A stretch of 64,000 nucleotides of DNA, taken from assembly GCA_024036415.1 (NCBI GenBank), contig JAMWET010001656.1, forward strand, positions 327,501 to 391,500, in the 5' to 3' direction. The stretch is from Prochilodus magdalenae. Lineage: Eukaryota; Chordata; Actinopteri; Characiformes; Prochilodontidae. The notes under the pieces were generated by a model. The model was given only the letters and a program-made list of their open reading frames with translations. It ran no database searches and was not told the DNA's origin. Below are positions 1 through 11,000 of the stretch, in pieces. Position 1 is the stretch's first letter; each line of letters starts with the position of its first letter. Made by a program: the position numbers and the translations under genes.

Positions 1-340
1 TTTATGAAATTATTTGTAGCGAAATGATGATGTTTGTGTGTGATTGAGTTTGAATGTAGTTCTGTGGAGTATATGGAGTAATATTAAAACAAATTACTCA
101 TAGGTTTGAGTTTTTTTTTTTTTTAATGGGAAATTTTGTGATGCATATTATTGCTAAAATGCCCACCTCTTATCACAAATAGAAGCATGAGAATGAAATG
201 TTATACATATTGGATATTAATGTTAACTTCCAGAATATGCCTAGCTGTCATGATTCAACATAATTTCACAAATGTAGTATTAGTTGGTAAAGTACGGTGA
301 CATCTTGAACTTGACCTTTCTTTTTTATGCGTTCTTTTAG

Positions 341-1812
341 GTAAAAATGGCTTGCCTCCTGATGAAACTATAAATACAGTCAAGCACATTGTATCGCAGT
401 GTCCTGCCCTAGACTTTGCCGGGCTCATGACTATCGGCCGTTATGGCTATGACCTCAGTGAAGGCCCCAACCCGGACTTCCAGGTACAGTTAAACTGCAC
501 AGTTGGCTGGCAGTTGGCGAGGTTTTGATTTGTTTAGGAAATTTTGTACTAATTCAGATTAATAGTACTAGTTCCAATGAATGGTGTGCCCTCCACATTC
601 GCTTGCTATAACCTCAATCGAGGCGTTCAACTATTATGCCTCATTCAAACTTTTTCACACCATGTATACGGAAATATAAGATGCTGAATATTTCGTTATT
701 GAGTTGTCAATAATTATAATTGTTATTTAGCTTAAGCAGTCTGTCTGCACAATCACACAACACCTTTTTTTTAAAACCAATTTTAGATGTTTTTTTTTTT
801 GTTGTTGTTGCATTTGCTTTAGCTAAAGATGTCGCTCAGTGGGCAGCAAATCCTGCCAAGTGTGAAGTTCACTGCAAACACTGTATTTTCACATGAATTC
901 CTAAGATCAAGAAGTATAAAGGGGAAAAAAGTAATGTAATGGAGGGATGTTTAACTTTAGTTTGTGTTATGATTTATTCCAACAATTTAAATTGAATTTA
1001 AAAAATGTTAAAGATAAAAAAAAAAAAAAAAAAAAACCCTTTCATTTTCAATTATTTTGTCATACCCATTTTGGCAGGACATGGAACTTTACTTGCCAGG
1101 GCTCACATGCGATAATACTGCAGCATTAAAGACGCCGATGTGATAATTATTGTAAACCGTGACTTTAGAAATATTTAAATAAAACATGCTGCACCTTGTG
1201 TGTGCCATAGCACTGCTTCTAAGTTTTAATGACAAACATCACTTATGTAATGAGTAGTATAAAACATTTCTTTAATGCATACTTCTGCCCTAAATATATA
1301 GTTATTTCTCATAAATGTGTAGATGCTGCTGAAGTGTCGGGAGCAGGTCTGTGACAGTCTGAAGTTCTCAGTGGAACAAGTTGAGCTCAGTATGGGCATG
1401 TCCACAGACTTTGAGCATGCGGTGAGTTTAACATTCCCTCGTTAACCCCAATTTTGTGCTTTGTAGAAATGTGCGTGGGTCTGTGTGTGGGTTCTGAGTC
1501 ACTGAGTTATATGCAGTGTATCTAAAAGCGACACTTTATTTTTTTATGTTGGCTATAGTGTCTGTTCAATTCAGTCTGATCCAGCATAGTGTGAAAGACA
1601 TCCTGTACTCTGAATCTTGCACAAGACCAGTTATTGTTCTGTATTTCTTTCATCAGATTGAAGTAGGCTCCACTAATGTCCGTGTCGGTAGCACTATTTT
1701 CGGAACTCGGGAATATCCAACCACTCCCAGCCCGAGCCCAGAAAAAAGGTCAAAGGTCGTATCTGAGGAAGCAGCAAAAAAGATGGAACATCTTACTGTG
1801 ACCGAGTATTAA
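341..1812 (+). CDS. plpbp: Pyridoxal phosphate homeostasis protein, 3' part (last three coding exons)
   Basis: Coding exons 341-483, 1323-1421 and 1657-1812 join in frame and end at TAA 1810-1812. The first visible exon reads KNGLPPDE...[24 protein letters not shown], the second contains [17 protein letters not shown], and the third contains [18 protein letters not shown]. These are the C-terminal half of the YggS/PROSC family, a PLP-binding TIM-barrel protein that buffers intracellular vitamin B6. The SMGMS..F..A and GST.VR.GS.IFG motifs line the PLP phosphate site in the family. The N-terminal half, including the PLP-binding lysine, lies upstream of the window. The last exon adds a tail rich in S, P, K and E after the barrel. 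The gene converges on tmed4. Identification is from remembered family sequence and is strong. Confidence 0.93.
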
Positions 1813-2780
1813 ACGACAGAAAAAGAAGCTTGATCTAGTGAGTTAAAGAGATGTTACGGATGTTACTGGAATGCCAGATTCCCAAGACATGTCTTTTAAT
1901 ATTGCTTCTGATATGGTCTTCTTTCAGGAAAAGATTGGAGAAAAAATTAACTATATGATGGTGGTTTCAAAGTTTTCACTCAAGTGGTCATGTACAGTTT
2001 CACCCTTTTCATGTTTGATAACATTAAGATGCATGGAGTACTGCCAGCTCACATAATACCTTTCTGGTGCCATTTTACCTAGGACTAAATTAATGTTTCT
2101 TTTTTTTATTTTATTTTTATTTTTTTAATTAACTGTAATTACTTTAATTCCATTCATTAGTTTAACCAAACAATTAACAAACATTACATTTTGCTTACAT
2201 ATGGATTGTTGTGTTTTCTGTCAGTATGACATTGGGTCAGCTTTAAAAGAGAAAGCGTCACTGTAAAAGTACAGTATTGTATAACTACTTGTGTGTTGCT
2301 GTGAAAGCTGTGTTAACAGGACTGTTGTTGGCCATGATAAAAATATCAGTTGCAATTTTATCATTTACTGCACTTTCTTTTAAAACCATATTTTCCTGTA
2401 TATTAGATTTCCATAGACAACTTAAATAAAATAAAAGGTAAAATTGTTTCTATAGGGCATAAGTGACAAAGAAAGAATGTCTGTGATTGAAAGAGCTTGG
2501 TATAACTTAGGGAAACTTATGAAATTCTAAAGCATCTTACTATGCAGACATAATGATGGTTTATGACCATTAACTTTGGTGTCTTTTGAGTTTTTGATAT
2601 TTACAGTGTTAAATAAAACCAGCCATTGTTCCTGTCTGTGAACAAGTGTGAAGGATAAATGGGGAAATTGCAGTAATGTGACCACTTGTACAGTGTCTAA
2701 CAAAAGACTGTATTTTGTTCATAGGTGGTTGTGCATAAAAAAACTTTTTGGTCTGTGATTTGATGAGCAATAAAATATAT
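1813..2780 (+). other. plpbp 3' untranslated region
   Basis: AT-rich sequence after the plpbp stop with no coding signal. Candidate poly(A) signals AATAAA lie near 2610 and 2769. The second is followed by a region where the tmed4 3' side begins on the other strand. The exact end of the transcript cannot be fixed from sequence. Confidence 0.5.
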
Positions 2781-4445
2781 TAACAACATTAACATAGAAC
2801 TGGCCATGCACACCCTAACAAAGCCCCTGTCAGAACACTGATAATAAATTGCCACACCTCTTAAATGTGATGGGACTGGACAATAAACAGCTTTTTTTGA
2901 ATTATTATTACAGCCGTGTAACTAGCTTTGTCTTCCAGAATATTGTGGAGTACTTCACCACAATTCTTTGACATGCCTGAATGACATATTCCAATGTTTA
3001 GTTTGCACTTAAATGAAAAATGAAGACCCATTTATAATGAACTACAACAAAAGGGGAGCTTTAATTGAGATGAAAAATGTACAAACCCTTCATAATACCA
3101 AAGACAATCCAAATATATTTAAAAAAAAAAAAGATACAAATAAAATTAACTAGGGAAAAAAAACTGAACTCAGATAAAACAGAACCCCAGCATATGAAGT
3201 CTACTGACATGCTTTTAAAGACATTGGTTTTGTTTTTTTTTCCTCCTCGATGCATGCTTTGTATATTGACTGAGCAATAGCAAACGCAGTGGTATTCCAT
3301 TCAGGATTTAAGTTGCCAACAACTGTAATGAGCTTACATAAGCAGTTATCTTTACTTTCTTTACATGTAAAATCATGTCAACCGAATTCACAAATTAAAC
3401 CAGTGTTTCAATGTGCTTTTTCCCCCTGTACAAAATATTTATACAACTGCAACATTACAAACCATCTTGTGTCGCAGGGAGATCATGTTAAAATAAGTAA
3501 CAACATAATTTTTTAGGTTAATAGTTATTCTACAGCATTCAAGGTAGAATTCATCAATCTGTGTTGTTATTGGTCTCCACTCATTGTTAGATGGCCAAGT
3601 AAACACTTAGTTTGTATTAGAGCTAAGCCTTTTTCTATTGTTAAAAGTAGTCTCACTTATAATGTAGCCAAACTTATGTCCCAAGTTATTATATTGTGCA
3701 CAATCAACAAAACAGATAAGATTTATGAACAATATATACAAATTTAAAACATAAAAAAAGACTGATTTGCACTTTGGAATGACATGAAGCAGAGTCCAAA
3801 AACTTTTAAATTATATAAGCTCAAACCTCCTGCATATTAAAGATTAAACAAGCTGCCGTTACTGCAATTACAAATATTTCACCTGTCTGTATGATTTTAC
3901 ATCATTTTTACATTTTTATTTGTGACAATCGCATCCTCCAATTAAGATTTCAACAAATCATTTTGGGCTATCTGTAACTGCTAAGGTTCAGACCTTTCAA
4001 GAGAAACACAATTTAGCCACACACCCTGAAGTAGATTGTTTATGTAGCTGACATTAACCCTGGTCTACATTTCAAGCTTTCCAATGTTATTTCTGTGTAA
4101 TTATGTATGACCTTTATCTGATCTGAACTGAATGGCAGGTATTTAAATAAAATATAAAGACTGCTGAAAATAAGGTTCCTTATGAAGGTCACACCAATTC
4201 AAAACAACATGAAATACCTGTTAAGAGTCTGTAGATGTGTCAATAACAGTCAGGATACAAAATGTTCAGGTTTTAATAGCCTGAAAATATTTACTAAAGC
4301 AAAGAAAGGCGTGTTTTAGCTTGACAAAAAAAAACAACAACAAAACATTATCTAAAAGTTCAGTGTGTAACAAAAAAGAACCAGTCAAAGATAAATGTAT
4401 CTGCCTGTCTGTGTCTTTTTCCATTATCACTTTGTCTTAATAGTT
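2781..4445 (-). other. Convergent intergenic gap and tmed4 3' untranslated region
   Basis: No supported coding region. The part next to 4446 is the tmed4 3' UTR read on the minus strand. A minus-strand AATAAA (TTTATT at 3915-3920) is a plausible poly(A) signal, giving a UTR of roughly 550 bases. The remaining 2.8-3.9 kb is AT-rich with short open frames that look random. Confidence 0.4.
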
Positions 4446-7400
4446 TTAAACCAACTTTTTGGCTTCAAAGAAGCTCTTGAGGTGCCGCATCTGCCAGATG
4501 GCAGTGATGATAAGGATGATGGTCTGGGCTATGGACCACCATAGAACGCGCTGGTTTGTGCTCTCGCTCGTCATACGGAAACGCTCCTCCCGATACTACA
4601 CAAAACACACAAGACAACATCTGTATGTACAAATTCACAGCAAGGCCCTTTCATAAATCGTCAGAAATAAGATGGAACAATTAAAATTGCACAGTGGAGG
4701 AGGCATAAAGCAAGGTCAGGTTCTAGGGTTGCAGGTTTACCCGATTATATTTAATTCTCTGTCATATATTAAAAATATATGCCTAAGTTTATGCAATTCT
4801 GATTAGAAGGATCAAACTGGTTTGGATAAATTACAGTTTTATGGCACAAAAACAACAAATGAAAACAGCTGAAACTTAATTTAAACCAAAAATTGCTGCG
4901 ACTCAGTGCTGTTTCTGCCTATATTTATTTTAAAAATGTTATTTGTTTAAATCATTGAATATTACTGTCATGGCCACCAACAATAAGAAGCATAATTTTG
5001 TCTCCAGCCATAAATATTTCTTAAAACTATTCTTAAACATGTGTTTTAAACCTCGTTCATTTCAAATGTTTCAGTGAAGAATAAAACCATATTTGTCATA
5101 CACATTTTGGGGCTCTCTCCTGTCCTGGATAATACTACTTAGCCAGACTTTATTACAATGTCTTGTAAATTGTCTGAAGACTCCTAAAATGGCAGCACTA
5201 CATCACAAAGACTGACTCAGGAAACTCACCCGCTGGTAGTTCTGCTCTTTCTGTATCTGCTCGACTTGGTCCAGAAGCTGCCGCACTCTTAGCTGGAGCT
5301 CAGTCAGCTTATCTTTGGCTGCTATCTCTGGGTAGTTGTTGGTGTGTTCACCCACCTGAATGTCCAGGTGCACTCTCTATGGGATCACACAAAAGAGTGT
5401 GCATCACCACATTTTTGAATGTTTGAATACAATGTTGCTCTCCATAATACAGAATTATAAACCGACTCTGTCCAAGACAAAAGGTCAAAGACCAAAACGG
5501 AGGCAGGTTCCTGTTGCAGGCTATCTATTATTGTAGACTGTCACCAGCACACTAAGGCCTAATCCCATTTCACCCCTTGCCCCTAACATTTAGCCCACCG
5601 TTTTCCACGTACACATCTAATGGTAGGGTTGTTTTGATTGTTATTGAGTTGGAAGGGTAGGGTGAAGTGTTAGGGCTACATGGCCCTTCAAACTGAGATA
5701 TTTCAGAGAAACGTTCCAACCTAAGTGTTTAGAGAATAGCAGGCGTGGCTTTGTAGTGGATGGGGTGAGGTTGGCGTTGGGAGGGGTGTGTCATTGGGTT
5801 AAGCGTGGTGGCTGTAGGGAGAAAATGGTCTAGAATCACCGGGGCGGGGCAGCGAGCTAGCCACAGTGAACCAGCAGGTAATGGGGTTATACTTTTTACC
5901 CGTTTATCTTTTTCTGTCAGCTACTCTGTCTGTAAAGTTTTTTTTTTTTTTTCGTTTTGTCTTACAAGCACCTGCAAAGACCAGACTAGTTCATTTCAGT
6001 TAGTTTAACCTTTACATAAAATACACTTACATATTTACAACAACATATTAACAACTTTGCTGTTATCTAACCTGTCCTCCCCTCTAATGCCACACATTCT
6101 GAGCAGGAATGTAAGTTTTAGGATTCATACACACATCTCTGACACAATCAAGTCCTGGATCTAAAATTCAAAAGCTCCTTAAAATTTAGATTAGCTGGAT
6201 TTGTTGTGCTGAACTATGCTGGAAATCAAATTATGCCAGAAAGCTAAAGTAAAACCTGCTATACCTTTAGAAGAACATATTCTGCTGTACAGCCTATAGA
6301 AACCATACCAGTTTTCCTCCAGCAAAAAGCGCCATCTTTGTGGAGTTGGAATGTAGGCAGATTTGATGTTCGCCTGGCGTGTGGGAGGTGAAAGTGAAGC
6401 GGCCATCTGAACCATACTGACGAGACAGAATGACCTAGACCGAAACAAAAAAAATAAAGTAAAACTAGGTAACGGTGAAGACGACTAGGCAAGAAAAATG
6501 AGACGAGGGTAAAAGCAGGAGACATTTCAAACTTGAGTCTGCTGTTCCCGATGTACCTGAAGTTGCTGTAAAATGTTCAAATTTAAAGCTAGAAATACAT
6601 TTAATGCAGAAATAAATTACAAATGATTAAGCCTGGATGTTAAATTGTAAAAAAATAACCTTAGTGTCAGGATCTTTAATCTCAACATGCATGCCCAAGC
6701 CAGGGGTTGCTGGAAGGAAAGAGCCAGTCTGTTTGTCCCATAGCTGCGTTCTGTATTTTCCTACAGGAGAAAAGATCAGCAGGCATAAATAAGCCTACGC
6801 CACCACAATACACCACACTAGAGAACATCATCACAAAGCTGTACACCCAGTCCATACAACAAAAGGAATTCAATTGGCTGTACTGCAGATAACCAACTAA
6901 GTTAACTTACAACTTAATAAACCATCCTTAATGCATCAGCCTCTGAATCTTAATGAAGCTTCTTGTAAGGAGGAGGCGTGCTGACTATGACATGCCCCTG
7001 TCAATAAGCTCAGTGTAAAAAGGAAGAAATCTTACCCTACAGCTAACCATAGATAAACACAGGCCGTAGAGGCACATTTTATATTATGTTATTATTGCCT
7101 GTTAATAAATAAAACACAAAACATAACGCAGAGAGTAAGCAGTGACATGATGGCTAAGCTGGTTGCACCTGTTCCTGAAGCCTAGTAGTTCCTGAAGCTG
7201 CAGGATGCAGACGGATGGACGCCTGTGTGTACACACTTGACAAAAATGAAAACTCTTTCCTTTTCGTGTCACATCAAATTCAGCCAACCATTTCCCCAGG
7301 TATATGAGTGGGAGAACCAAGTATTGGGAACGTGCGAAAACAGGTTCCAGATGTTCCAAATCTGCTCTTGGTTGCATAGGTTTCTTCACAAGCCAACGCG

Positions 7401-7642
7401 GCAGATGATAAAGATGATGATGAAGCCCAAAGGGCTAACGCTAGCTAGCCAGTAAAGGCACAAGACACAATAACCTTTATCAAGAACATACCTATCACCA
7501 TCGTCTCGTCCGGTATTTCTTCTATGAAACATTTCTTCTCTGTCTCTCCAATGTGGAAATAAAGGGCTTTGCTTGGGGAAAGCCAAGCAAACAGTAGTAA
7601 AAACCCAACACAGGACACCACAGCCGTCATTTCCACACACAC
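4446..7642 (-). CDS. tmed4: p24-family cargo receptor TMED4
   Basis: Five minus-strand exons join in frame: 7492-7642, 6660-6760, 6309-6434, 5230-5376, 4446-4595, giving 224 residues; human TMED4 is recalled as about the same length. The order is signal peptide (about 1-26, ending SPSKA), GOLD domain starting [20 protein letters not shown] and including [18 protein letters not shown], a coiled coil around [16 protein letters not shown], a single membrane span ([16 protein letters not shown]), and the tail [13 protein letters not shown]. The FF and dilysine motifs bind COPII and COPI, so the protein cycles between ER and Golgi. IAQT in the membrane span fits TMED4 rather than TMED9, which has ILQT, but the two are close. 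The start could be Met 1 or Met 5; both precede the signal peptide. The exon 2 donor is a weak GTTATT. Confidence 0.93.
5540..5705. mobile_element. Possible short MITE in tmed4 intron
   Basis: In a tmed4 intron, CTAAGGCCTAATCCCATTTC near 5551 and GTTAGGGCTACATGGCCCTT near 5670 flank sequence with CCCCTTGCCCCTAAC and AAGGGTAGGG motifs. This resembles short fish elements of the ISL2EU/Harbinger kind, as remembered. Clean inverted ends and a target duplication were not established. Confidence 0.3.
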
Positions 7643-8078
7643 TGCACCGAAGCAGGACTGAGAATCGAGCTCTAGAAGAGTCGATTCCTCGATTTGATTG
7701 ATACTGAATCGTGGTGTCGACTTTAAAATAAGGCATTGATTCTTACTTCAGACTCTATCGAATCGATTTTTACCGATTGTTCGTCATTTTTGAATACTGT
7801 GCTTTAAACGTTGCGTTGTTTTACCCAAAGCTATAATATCAGCACTGTGCCGGACTGGTCAGGTCTAGTGGCGCGTACTATTATAACTTTTTGGTGGCTT
7901 TTAATTTGAAATTCCAAGAAGCACCGACGTAACCGGAAATGTTTTTTTTAGATGCATCCAGAACACTCAGAGCCGTTTATGAGGAGTGTGTTGTTCATTG
8001 TTATTCATCTTAAAATACAGAGTTAAGTATTTGCGGACTTAAATTTTTAGTTTATAAAGTAGTTACTAAAGAGTAGCA
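7643..8078. promoter_or_regulatory. Divergent promoter between tmed4 and fam50a
   Basis: The two start codons point away from each other 436 bases apart with no room for separate distant promoters. ACCGGAAAT at 7932-7940 matches the ETS/GABP core seen in many bidirectional housekeeping promoters. No TATA box is obvious on either side. The tmed4-proximal part (7660-7790) is unusual in carrying several near-palindromic GAATCGA/TCGATTC runs, which may be a transposon relic. Confidence 0.55.
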
Positions 8079-11000
8079 ATGGCGCAGTACAAAGGAGCAG
8101 CCAGCGAGGCTGGAAGAGCCATGCAGCTGATGAAAAAACGGGAAAGAGAGAGAGAGCAACTGGAGCAGCTGAAACAAAAAATAGCGGAGGTAAGTTTCAC
8201 ACAGACATTACACAATTAGACAATTGACTGTCCACGTGTTGTCACAACAGTCTATAATAACACAGATGACCTTGGCCTTTACCATGAAAATTGTGTAGTA
8301 AACTTCGTTACAGAAATGTTTTGTTTGTTAATTTTGATTGACACTAAAGCGTGTTCTACAGTTCTGGTTTTGTCCTTGCTTTTTCTATCCGGTAATTGAC
8401 TAAATGATTATAGTAAAAATACTATATACACACAACATGTCTTAGCTAATAGAAAAGTAATTAATGATCACTTTCTGCCTTCTAGGACAACATGGTGAAA
8501 TCCAACATTGATAAGAAGTTCTCAGCTCACTATGATGCTGTTGAGCAAGAACTGAAGTCAAGTACTGTGGGTAAGAAAGCAGAATCTGTCATTTTATACA
8601 TACACCGGTCCACTGGTGGTACCAGCACATTAAGAATATAACACAAGCACTGCGGTTTCACTATTTCTAATTTAATGCTACAATGCATGGAGCTTGATGA
8701 TATTCTTTTCATCAGGTCTTGTTACTCTGAATGACATGAAGGCGAAACAGGAAGCCCTTGTGAAAGAGCGTGAAAAACAGCTGGCCAAAAAGGAGCAGTC
8801 CAAAGAGCTTCAGCTGTAAGCCATTTATTTAATTTCCTGTTTTATTTAATTATGTATGCATAGATATTTACTTTGCAAAATAACATTTCTAATTCCAGGG
8901 TAATTTATTTGATTCTTTGGTTCAGTTAGTAGCACTGTACATGTACAGTTATAATGTGTCTTGTATTGCCAATTAAGTGCTTTTATATGATGAATCATTA
9001 TGAACTTTTTTTTTCACACAGAAAACTTGAGAAACAGAAAGAGAAGAAGAGGAAGGAGGAGCAAAAGAGAAAAATTGCCAGTTTGTCTTTTAATCCAGAT
9101 GAAGGTGAAGATGAAGATGAAGAAGAGAATGATGATGAGGAAGATGACGGTATGTGGTCTTATTATTATTAGTTTTAAATATTGCAATTAAACATTAAAG
9201 TTCTTTTTTAGTCTCATCACTTGTAAATCGTAATACAAAATAGGAAAACAAAACAACAACAAAAAATCTTTTGTAAGTAATTAGATTATGTGATTTTTTT
9301 GTTTTTGCCAGACACCCCAATAAAGAAGAAAAAGCTGGGAAAGAACCCTTTACAAACTGGATCACGTTATTAGATTCACTTGTTAGAAATGGTTTAGAAA
9401 ATGTGAATATTTATGTTAAAGGGAACTATGGACAGTTTGTGTATTAAAGTACAGCCACACACAAGCCCTTGCTGTTGATCCCTTTGCAATAAACACCGAA
9501 CTATGATTAGGTGTAATCATGTGGTTCTGTTCATTGCTATTTTAAAGGCATAGGGTGATCCCAGATATGTAGTCTTACGCTGAAAGGGTTTTAACACATA
9601 CAGAATGTGTTTTGTTTATTTGCCGCTAAGTTTATTTTTGTGCATTAAGGAAGAAGAAAATCGCTTGAGAGAGGAACTTCGTCAAGAATGGGAACGAAAG
9701 CAGGAGAAGATCAAAGGTAAGTGACCAGCAAGGAGTCAAAAGGAACATGTAGGAAAGATATCCAGAATGTAAGATTCAGAGAATCCAGTGATTCTTTCTG
9801 CCAGTTTCACTCATCTGTTGGATTTTGTAATCAGAAACATTGCAGTTCCTATTAAAGAATCTGTCCAACGTGTTTTGTGAACTTAACAGTGAATGCTGGG
9901 ATAGGCTCCAGCTGCCCCTACCTGAGGCATTGAGGGGTTATGAAAACATAACGAAAGCATGTTAAGTTCTAACTGGTGCTCTGACATTGTTATGGAGTAG
10001 CACTGAGTGATGCATAACTATGTTGCTGAATATTTGTTTGTTATGAAGCTGGCACTAATTTGAGAGCTATTATGTCTATCTATCAGGTATGTCAGCCAAT
10101 GTGACTTCAGGATTGTATTTTCATTTTTACATACTGTAAAAAAGAAAAGACTGAAGAATTAATCACTAATATTTATATGGCATTCATCAGCTGAGATTTC
10201 ATAATCATGTCAATGTCAATGTGTTGAGGATATGTTTGTAGACTACATACTATGAACATGATTATTAAAAATCAATAAAATTAGTTACTAGGCATTATAG
10301 AATGGCACAGTAAATTTTTGCTTGATCTAGGGTTGGACAGTAATTGGTAATTAATTAATTAACTGACATTCAGAAACCATAACAGACATTATTTTCCCAT
10401 TTTATCCAATTCTGTTCAAACTTTCTCGACTGTGTGTCTTCATGTACTGTCCTAACAGTAACGAGCAGCTGTACCAAAGGATTGTTTAGACACATTTCGA
10501 CTTTAGTGAAGATGACAATGAACAAAACAAAAAGTCAAACCTAAACACTGTGAAAAACAGTTTTGAATTAGAAACATCAAAGTAACTAAGGCCATGGTGA
10601 AAGCTGAAGTGCTACATCAGGGACGACTGTTCAGGATAGTGGGTTCTCAGTAATGAAATAAAAGCAGTGCTTTTTAGGCCAGTCCTTAAGGTCCTCCAGG
10701 TGGTCTACATTTTTGCTGTAATGTGTTATAAAATGAGTTAAAGCAAAAAAAATAGGTAATAGGTAATCAGTTTGAAAACGATTCCTTTATAATACCTCAT
10801 CATATGTACTGGTCAGAAACTTAAATGCATGCCATATGCAACCTTTCTAGCCATAACACAACTGTGTGCTAGAACATGACATGTTGTAGTAGAATACAGT
10901 ACTTTGTTCCAACCCTTAGACCTTTTTGGAGTAGAATATGTTGAAATTATTTAGGGAGAAATTATTCTGGCATAATTTTGTTCACTCTCAACTTCAAATT

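Noticed and set aside
7660..7790. GAATCGATT-like palindromes near the tmed4 start taken as operator sites
   Set aside because: They resemble decayed hAT-type subterminal motifs, and no vertebrate factor site was recognised with confidence.
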